Under the pieces are notes generated by a model, which had not been told where the DNA came from, did not search any database, and saw nothing but the letters and a program-made list of their open reading frames with translations. Positions 58,970 through 64,000 of a DNA stretch of 64,000 nucleotides are shown here, piece after piece (the first letter of the stretch is position 1; the number at the start of each line of letters is the position of its first letter). This stretch comes from Bog-473 sp036268485 (GTDB lineage Bacteria; Actinomycetota; Acidimicrobiia; Acidimicrobiales; RAAP-2): NCBI GenBank assembly GCA_036268485.1, contig DATAUC010000048.1, positions 1 through 64,000 on the forward strand, read 5' to 3'. The translations under genes and the position numbers were made by a program.

Positions 58970-60451
58970 TCAGGCCATGACGGGTTGCGGGGTCATTTCC
59001 GGAACCTCAACGACGCTGTCGTCGAAGTCGGGCACCCGCTCCATGTCGGTTTCGATGGCCACGAGAATGCCAGGCTGCCGCTTGCCCACCACATAGAGCC
59101 AGCCGGCACCCACCAGCATCCAAGCGACAAAGATGTATGGGAAGAGTCGGACCGGGTAGGGAGGCAGCGGGTAGAAGCTCCCGATGGTGGGCACCAACAA
59201 GCACACGCAGGCCACGACCGCCATCACGATGTGACTCCGCTTGAGTTCGCCGATCTTCTTGAGGTAAGCCGGCGCGGCCACCGTGATCATGTAATAGGCC
59301 AGCAGGAATCCGAAGGCGGCCAACGTGCCGGCATCGCCGAACCCGGTGAGCGGGTTGGTGAAGATCATCAGGAAGGCCGGGAAGGCGAAGATCATCCCGA
59401 TGTACACCGTGACGGCGATGTGGGGAGTGCGGTTGGTCGGGTGCGTCTTGCCCAGATGTCCTGAGAAGATCCCGTGCTTGGCCATGGGGTAGATGATGCG
59501 GGACCCGGCGTTGAGGCATGACAACGAGAGACCGAAGAAGCTGACCATGGCGCCGATGGAGATGGGGATCTTGAAGTAGCTCACGCCATAGAGCTGCGAC
59601 AGCACATTCAACGGTGCGGCGATGCCGCTCAGAGGTGTGTGGTACCCCTTGGTGCCGGACACTTCGACGTAGGCCATGAACACCATGAAGGCACCGGTGG
59701 CGATGAGGCTGGCGATGACGGCTCGGGGCACGGTGCGGGTGGGGTTCTTGGCTTCACCGCTCAGTGCGGTGGCGCTCTCGAAACCGACCAGCGAGAAGAT
59801 GCAGGCTACGACGGCGAGGCCCATGCCGTGAAGGCCGACACCCTTCAGCGTGAGCTGGGTGGTGTCGACGTGGAAGCCGTGCTTGAACAACACGACGAAG
59901 GCCAGTGCCGTGATGCAGGCGACTGAGACCCCTTCGAGCGCCAGTGTCAACAGCGAGGAGATCCGGATGTCCTTGTAGGCCACGACCCAACACAACAGTG
60001 CACTCAAGGCGAAGAAGACGATGGGATGGATGGACCCGTGGTACCCCAACGCCGAGAGGAGTTGCGCACAGAACACGGCGAAGCCGCACATGCCGGCGAC
60101 GGCGATGAAAAAGTAGGACCAGATCAAGGTCCACCCGGACAACACGCCCGCTCGGGGTCCAAGGCCTCGTCCCGTGTAGGTGTACATGGTGCCCCGGACG
60201 CCCGATCGCTTGGCGAACTGGTTGAGGCAGACCACCACGGTCAGCAACATGACGGTGCCGAACGCGTAGGCCAACCAGGTACCGGCCCCGGCGCTGGCAA
60301 AGGCCAGGGGAATGATGAGCACTGCCGTCATGGTCGGCGATATGGCCGCCACCGACTGCGCGAAGAGCGCCGGGGCGCCCAGGACATTCGTTTTCAGTCC
60401 CGGCAGCTTCTTGGTCGATGGTTCGGGAGTTGCTTCAGGCATCATGGTCAC
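58970..60451 (-). CDS. APC-superfamily amino acid/polyamine permease
   Basis: A 493-residue transporter with about 12 membrane helices. Helix 1 has LGAPALFAQSVAAISPTMTAV, helix 3 ATGPRGT-like TMYTYTGRGLG, and GFESATALSGEAKNPTRTVPRAV is the diagnostic APC loop. It imports amino acids or amines with protons. GTG 60451 is chosen as AAGGAG lies ten bases upstream; ATG 60445 is an alternative. It is the third gene of a run XRE-cupin, M24, permease. Confidence 0.9.
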   Translation of the reverse strand: MTMMPEATPEPSTKKLPGLKTNVLGAPALFAQSVAAISPTMTAVLIIPLAFASAGAGTWLAYAFGTVMLLTVVVCLNQFAKRSGVRGTMYTYTGRGLGPRAGVLSGWTLIWSYFFIAVAGMCGFAVFCAQLLSALGYHGSIHPIVFFALSALLCWVVAYKDIRISSLLTLALEGVSVACITALAFVVLFKHGFHVDTTQLTLKGVGLHGMGLAVVACIFSLVGFESATALSGEAKNPTRTVPRAVIASLIATGAFMVFMAYVEVSGTKGYHTPLSGIAAPLNVLSQLYGVSYFKIPISIGAMVSFFGLSLSCLNAGSRIIYPMAKHGIFSGHLGKTHPTNRTPHIAVTVYIGMIFAFPAFLMIFTNPLTGFGDAGTLAAFGFLLAYYMITVAAPAYLKKIGELKRSHIVMAVVACVCLLVPTIGSFYPLPPYPVRLFPYIFVAWMLVGAGWLYVVGKRQPGILVAIETDMERVPDFDDSVVEVPEMTPQPVMA

Positions 60452-60533
60452 GGTGGTACAGCTCCTTCGGTGAGACCCCCACGGATGGAACGGATGCAAG
60501 TTGTAGCGCTCTGGCCCCCCGGCCGGTCCCGGC

Positions 60534-61217
60534 TCAGTCGGGAAACGACTGGTCTTCGAGAAGTAGGTCCTCGTAGAAAGCGCCGAAGCTGCCGTCGGGA
60601 TGCGCGATGGCGATCTCGAGCACCCACAAGTTCGGATTGGGTCGGAATTCCACCTCGGCCAACGGGCCGTCGTAGTGCGCCGAGTGAGGGAAGTCGGACA
60701 AGCGGTGTCCAGACAGGTCCATGTTCAGTTTCCAACCGAACTCCTCGGTGGTGGCGATGGCGAAGTCGTACAGCTCCTTACCGGTAGTGCCCTCGGAGAA
60801 CCATTTCTGGCGGACCACCTCCCAGATCTGGCGGACCTCGGACTTGGCGCGCAGATGCTCGGAGTTGGCGCCGAACACGAAGGTGTCACCGGCGTCGCCT
60901 TCGGTGTCGCCGTAAATCGGTCCGATATCAACGAAGAAGATGTCGTCCTCGGCGAGTACAACTCCCGGCTCGGACTTCTCCATGAAGTCCTTGGTGGTGT
61001 TGGGACCACAGCGCACGATGATGTGATGCCAGCCCCGTCGCATGCCCAATTCGCTGAGCGTTGCCCGGGCCAGGGCTTTGGCCTCGTCCTCGCTCATGCC
61101 CGGTTTTACCTGATCGGCAATGAGGTGGACGGCCTTGCGCGTTCGGGCCCGGACATCCATCAACTTTTCCAGGGAGAACTTCTCTCCGGTGCCTTCCAAC
61201 TCGGCCAGCATGGTCAT
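60534..61217 (-). CDS. M24-family metallopeptidase-like (creatinase/aminopeptidase fold), single domain
   Basis: A 227-residue protein with only the pita-bread domain. Metal ligands appear as VDIGPIYGDTEGDAGDTF (two Asp), LSGHRLSDFPH (His) and VLEIAIAHPDGSFGAFYEDL (two Glu). The N-terminal creatinase domain is missing, so it is shorter than prolidases. It likely hydrolyses a small amide or peptide imported by the adjacent permease; the substrate is inferred only. AAAGGAGG lies seven bases before ATG. Gap to the XRE-cupin gene is 21 bp. Confidence 0.82.
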   Translation of the reverse strand: MTMLAELEGTGEKFSLEKLMDVRARTRKAVHLIADQVKPGMSEDEAKALARATLSELGMRRGWHHIIVRCGPNTTKDFMEKSEPGVVLAEDDIFFVDIGPIYGDTEGDAGDTFVFGANSEHLRAKSEVRQIWEVVRQKWFSEGTTGKELYDFAIATTEEFGWKLNMDLSGHRLSDFPHSAHYDGPLAEVEFRPNPNLWVLEIAIAHPDGSFGAFYEDLLLEDQSFPD

Positions 61218-61238
61218 GGTCGTGCCTCCTTTGGGTGC

Positions 61239-61841
61239 CTAGTGGAGCGAGATTGACGTCGTGAAGAGAGGGTGGTTGCGCAGGTCGATAGGGGCATCGG
61301 CCGCCACGACCAGCACCTCCGTCACGACCTTCTCCGCCCCCAAGCGATGGGGCCGGCTGGCGTCGAAGTGTGCGGTATGGCCGGGCGGAATCAGTTGGAC
61401 GGCGCCGTCGAACTCCAGGCGCAGGTGCCCCGAGACCACGAAGATCCACTCCTCGCCACGGTGGCGGGCCGGGACCGGGGGAATGCGGTCAGGTTCGATC
61501 GTGATGCGGAGGGCCTCGAGAGTGGATGAACCGGGGAACCCGCTACAGCTGGCGATGGTCAGACCGTTGGCTTCGTGGCTCGGTTCGGCGCCCGTATAGA
61601 CCGAGATCGCCGGCTGCTCATGCCGCCCCTCCCCGAGCAGCAAGCTGACCGAGACTCCCAGGGCCCGAGACAGGGAAATCAGGGCAGCCACCGAGGGCTG
61701 ACGATCACCCGATTCGATACGCGACAAATGGGCAATTGAGAGATCGGCCCGTTGGGCCAGCTGATCCAGGGTCAGTCCGGCGCGACCACGCTCCTCGCGA
61801 ACGGATTCTGCGATCGACGTGAGGACTGACTCAAGCTCCAT
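61239..61841 (-). CDS. XRE-cupin transcriptional regulator (PuuR-like)
   Basis: A 200-residue regulator. The N-terminal XRE helix-turn-helix is LTLDQLAQRADLSIAHLSRIESGDRQPS; the C-terminal cupin has ARHRGEEWIFVVSGHLRLEFDG and PPGHTAHFDASRPHRLGA. Such regulators sense small amino-acid or amine ligands and control the next genes. It heads the M24 and permease genes. ATG 61841 is used, since the frame upstream is non-conserved. A palindrome and half-site lie just upstream. Confidence 0.92.
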   Translation of the reverse strand: MELESVLTSIAESVREERGRAGLTLDQLAQRADLSIAHLSRIESGDRQPSVAALISLSRALGVSVSLLLGEGRHEQPAISVYTGAEPSHEANGLTIASCSGFPGSSTLEALRITIEPDRIPPVPARHRGEEWIFVVSGHLRLEFDGAVQLIPPGHTAHFDASRPHRLGAEKVVTEVLVVAADAPIDLRNHPLFTTSISLH

Positions 61842-61861
61842 GCACTGAGTGTGGAGCTGAT

Positions 61862-61887
61862 TTGCCTTAGAGGCAAGAACATTTGCC
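61862..61887. promoter_or_regulatory. XRE-cupin operator
   Basis: TTGCCT TAG AGGCAA (61862-61876) is a perfect 6-bp inverted repeat, followed by a half-site TTTGCC at 61882-61887. It lies 20-46 bp upstream of the XRE-cupin start and is its likely autoregulatory operator. Confidence 0.55.
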
Positions 61888-61933
61888 ACAGTTCATCGAC
61901 AAGAAATAATTGGGTAACGCGATCGACTTCCGA

Positions 61934-62671
61934 CTATTGGTCGATCAGTGCGCCACTGCCCAGCCGAGCGGCGACCAGGTCGGCAAAGCGTCCGAAGACC
62001 AGTTTCTGGACGGGTTCCAGTTCGCTGACCAGGCGGGGGGCGGCTGACGCGATGCCCTGTGGGCCGCCCGGCACGTGTGTGGCGTCGTCCCCGAAGTTCG
62101 AGATGAAACCGTTGACGGCCGATTCGGTTACTTCGAGATGGAATTGGACGCCCCACGCGGCCGAGCCGAACCGGAAGGCCTGATTGGCATAATTCTCATT
62201 GCGGGCCAATTGCCGGGCGCCCTTTGGAAGGTCGAAAGTGTCGCCGTGCCAGTGCATGACGGTGAGCTCACCGGCCAGGCCGGCAAAGAGCGGATCGTCG
62301 TCGCCCTCCGGAAGGATGGTCACTGGACCCCACCCGATTTCCGGGCCGCTCGCCCCGGCGAAGACCCGCGCCCCGGCGGCCGCGGCCAGGAGCTGAGCGC
62401 CGAGGCAGATGCCGAGGGTGGGCAGGCCGGATCGGATCCCGTCTGCCAGGAGCGCCAGTTCGGCGACGCGGGTTGGGAAGCCCTCGCTTGACGAGGCCGA
62501 CACGGGACCTCCCATGACCACCAGGCCGTCGTAGCCTTGCGAGGTATCGGGCACTATGTCGCCGGCGAACACGCGGCAGGTTTCCATCTCAATGCCCGCG
62601 CCCGCCAGAGCATCGCCAATGGCGAAGGCCGATTCGGGTGCCACGTGCTGTACAACCAGGCAGGTGTGCAA
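61934..62671 (-). CDS. Class I glutamine amidotransferase-like protein
   Basis: A 245-residue GATase1-fold protein. The nucleophile elbow is LGICLGAQLLAAAAG with the active Cys, and HLEVTES supplies the catalytic His and Glu. Length and motifs fit the stand-alone GMP-synthase-like amidotransferase group that hydrolyses glutamine or gamma-glutamyl amides. The TTG start has AAGGAG seven bases upstream. It precedes the XRE-cupin/M24/permease run on the same strand, so a shared amine or amide pathway is possible. Confidence 0.87.
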   Translation of the reverse strand: MHTCLVVQHVAPESAFAIGDALAGAGIEMETCRVFAGDIVPDTSQGYDGLVVMGGPVSASSSEGFPTRVAELALLADGIRSGLPTLGICLGAQLLAAAAGARVFAGASGPEIGWGPVTILPEGDDDPLFAGLAGELTVMHWHGDTFDLPKGARQLARNENYANQAFRFGSAAWGVQFHLEVTESAVNGFISNFGDDATHVPGGPQGIASAAPRLVSELEPVQKLVFGRFADLVAARLGSGALIDQ

Positions 62672-62836
62672 GCCCCTGCTCCTTTCAACGGGAGATGTTC
62701 AGCGGGTCGGCGAGGGCCCTACTTTACGGGGCCGGGCTGAGGCCCCCTGCTCGCAGCCTGCGTTAACATGTTGGAAACAAACCATTCGACCGCAGTTCCT
62801 CGCCCCGCGGCCCACGACAGACACCGAGATCCAGCC

Positions 62837-63331
62837 ATGTTCGAACGCCTGTTCCTCGCCCTAGATGACTCCCCGGCCGGCGAGATGGCCATCCTCTTTG
62901 CCACGGCCCTGGCTCAGCGCGGCGGAGCCTCCATCCACGTGCTCCACGTCAACGAACACGTCATCACCGACCCCCGGGTAACGATGCTTTCCAGGGCGGA
63001 CGCCACCGAACTGGTGACCAAGGCCGTGGAGCACATGGCCCAGGCCGGTGTCCGGGCCAGTGGATCTGTGGCGGTCGCCCGCCATCGTCACGTGCCGAAC
63101 AGGATCGCTGAGTTCTCCCGCACTCGGGGCGCGGACGCCATCGTCCTCGGGTCCCACCGCCACCACCGCTTCGGAGGAGTCTTCTCGGCGCGGGTCCGCG
63201 AGCGCACCACTCGGCTCACGTCATTGCCATTGCTGACCGCTCCAGCTCCACTTGAAGTGTCGCGCGGGTTCGAGCTGAACGACGCGCTGGCCCATGCATC
63301 GGAGCTGGAACTTCACCACTTGCTCAAGTAG
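62837..63331 (+). CDS. Universal stress protein family, degenerate nucleotide site
   Basis: A 164-residue UspA fold: FERLFLALDDSPAGEMAILFATALAQRGGASIHVLHV at the start and ADAIVLGSHRHHRFGGVFSARV near the end. The usual ATP loop Gly-x2-Gly-x9-Gly-Ser is changed to GSHRHHRFGGVFSARVRE and the final strand reads LPLLTAP, so nucleotide binding may be weak. A C-terminal helix (ALAHASELELHHLLK) is added. The upstream frame is not conserved. Stress role is inferred from family only. Confidence 0.75.
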   Translation: MFERLFLALDDSPAGEMAILFATALAQRGGASIHVLHVNEHVITDPRVTMLSRADATELVTKAVEHMAQAGVRASGSVAVARHRHVPNRIAEFSRTRGADAIVLGSHRHHRFGGVFSARVRERTTRLTSLPLLTAPAPLEVSRGFELNDALAHASELELHHLLK

Positions 63332-63337
63332 GCCGAC

Positions 63338-64000
63338 TCAGATGAAGTCGGCCAGGGCTTCCCACCCGTTCGGTGGCGGGGCCAGTCGCCAGAACTGCTC
63401 GGGGACGCGCCCGGCCACGCGAGCCGAGAGGGCGTGGTCCTGTTCCAGTGGTGGGATCTGGCTGGTGTAACACCAGATGGCCCGTCGCTTGCGCTCCTCA
63501 TCGGGCGTGTGGGGGACGATGGCGGGCGTCGGCCACGGATGGGCGCGCAGCATCTTGGCCACGCGCCAGGCCAGTAGCCCCGGTATGTGCTTGTAGCCGT
63601 GATCCTCGTAACAGAACCAGGTGCGCCCGAGCTGCTGTTCGCGCACGAGCAACGAGGCCTCGTGCACCATCACGTGATCGGGATTGCCCAGGCCCATCGG
63701 GAAGAAGACTGACGTCGGGTTGAGCTCGGCAATGGCGGCGGCCAGCACCGGGGCCACGTCGGCCGGAGTGGGGCGCGCTTCCGGTTCCAGGTACTGGTGG
63801 TCGGAGAAGTCGAGCCAGCGGTACTCCGAACCAAGCACCTCCATGGCGGCCGCGTCTTCCAACTGGCGGGCGGCCACGATGTCGTCGCCGGCCCTGAAGC
63901 CACCCAGTTCATCCCACTCCGACGGCACCTCGGGATAGGAGGGCGGTTGTCCGCCCAGGACGGTGATGACCGTGGTGTCCTCGTAGCTGCCGAGTAGGTG
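63338..64000 (-). CDS. PIG-L family deacetylase (LmbE-like), 5' end outside window
   Basis: At least 220 residues. Reading into the window from the end, HLLGSYEDTTVITVLGGQPP is followed by WDELGGFRAGDDIVAARQLED, DFSDHQYL and MGLGNPDHVMVHEASLL, the second metal-binding motif of PIG-L enzymes. The first HPDDE motif lies beyond 64000. They remove N-acetyl groups from GlcNAc-type conjugates, as MshB does in mycothiol synthesis; this one lacks features to name a substrate. Confidence 0.8.
   Translation of the reverse strand, partial: HLLGSYEDTTVITVLGGQPPSYPEVPSEWDELGGFRAGDDIVAARQLEDAAAMEVLGSEYRWLDFSDHQYLEPEARPTPADVAPVLAAAIAELNPTSVFFPMGLGNPDHVMVHEASLLVREQQLGRTWFCYEDHGYKHIPGLLAWRVAKMLRAHPWPTPAIVPHTPDEERKRRAIWCYTSQIPPLEQDHALSARVAGRVPEQFWRLAPPPNGWEALADFI

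Noticed and set aside
1..64000. CRISPR arrays, prophage or integrative element
   Set aside because: No regularly spaced identical repeats, integrase, capsid or tRNA-associated attachment duplication was found; the tRNA-Leu 3' end is not repeated in what I examined.

Overview
The window is GC-rich actinobacterial chromosome carrying the replication-origin region. Gene content points to Actinomycetota and, by my inference, most probably to an Acidimicrobiia-like lineage. Supporting signs are the FHA/PstP/PBP cluster, DUF6049 next to MurJ and the CCA-adding enzyme, PadR next to myo-inositol-phosphate synthase and DUF5318, CwlM next to thioredoxin, and frequent GTG/TTG or leaderless starts. I ran no database search; all names come from motifs and gene order.

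Layout. 1-3080: cell-wall signalling operon on the minus strand (fhaA, fhaB, pstP, pbpA cut by the window edge), then a tRNA-Leu(CAG). 3.4-6.6 kb: a Tat-exported FAD oxidase, a SnoaL-like protein and a divergent CGNR-type regulator that share an inverted-repeat control region. 6.6-12 kb: an RNase D gene with an intact 1,619-bp IS1380-like element at its stop codon, an acyl-CoA ligase and an aldo/keto reductase. 12-14.2 kb: divergent marR and FUSC-exporter pair. 14.2-16.4 kb: two surface-protein genes, one a chaplin-like repeat protein with an LAXTG sorting signal. 16.5-22.5 kb: dCTP deaminase, D-aminoacylase-like amidohydrolase, signal peptidase I, two GNAT acetyltransferases and a RodZ-like protein.

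Origin block, 22.5-38 kb: gyrA, gyrB, DUF721/dciA, recF, dnaN, oriC and dnaA on the minus strand. Divergent from them run rpmH, rnpA, yidD, yidC, jag, rsmG, three parS-like sites, parA and parB on the plus strand. This block encodes initiation, sliding clamp, topology, segregation and membrane-protein insertion.

38-54 kb: a pseudo-amidase of the CwlM type, trxA, trxB, a small membrane protein, degV, a PAS-GAF-SpoIIE phosphatase, murJ, DUF6049, the CCA-adding enzyme, a carboxymuconolactone-decarboxylase-family protein, ino1, padR, DUF5318, panB, then rpsF-ssb-rpsR-rplI-dnaB to 55.8 kb. 55.8-64 kb is more accessory: an SDR, two conserved hypotheticals, an MFS exporter broken by one extra base, an APC permease/M24/XRE-cupin/glutamine-amidotransferase cluster, a degenerate universal stress protein and a PIG-L deacetylase cut by the window end.

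The most notable observations are the chaplin-like protein with seven identical C-x13-C repeats, the IS element whose transposase ribosome-binding site is buried in a long hairpin made only by read-through transcripts, a CwlM-like protein without an obvious start codon and without zinc ligands, an acidic extension on ribosomal protein S18, and several well-formed regulator operators in divergent promoters.
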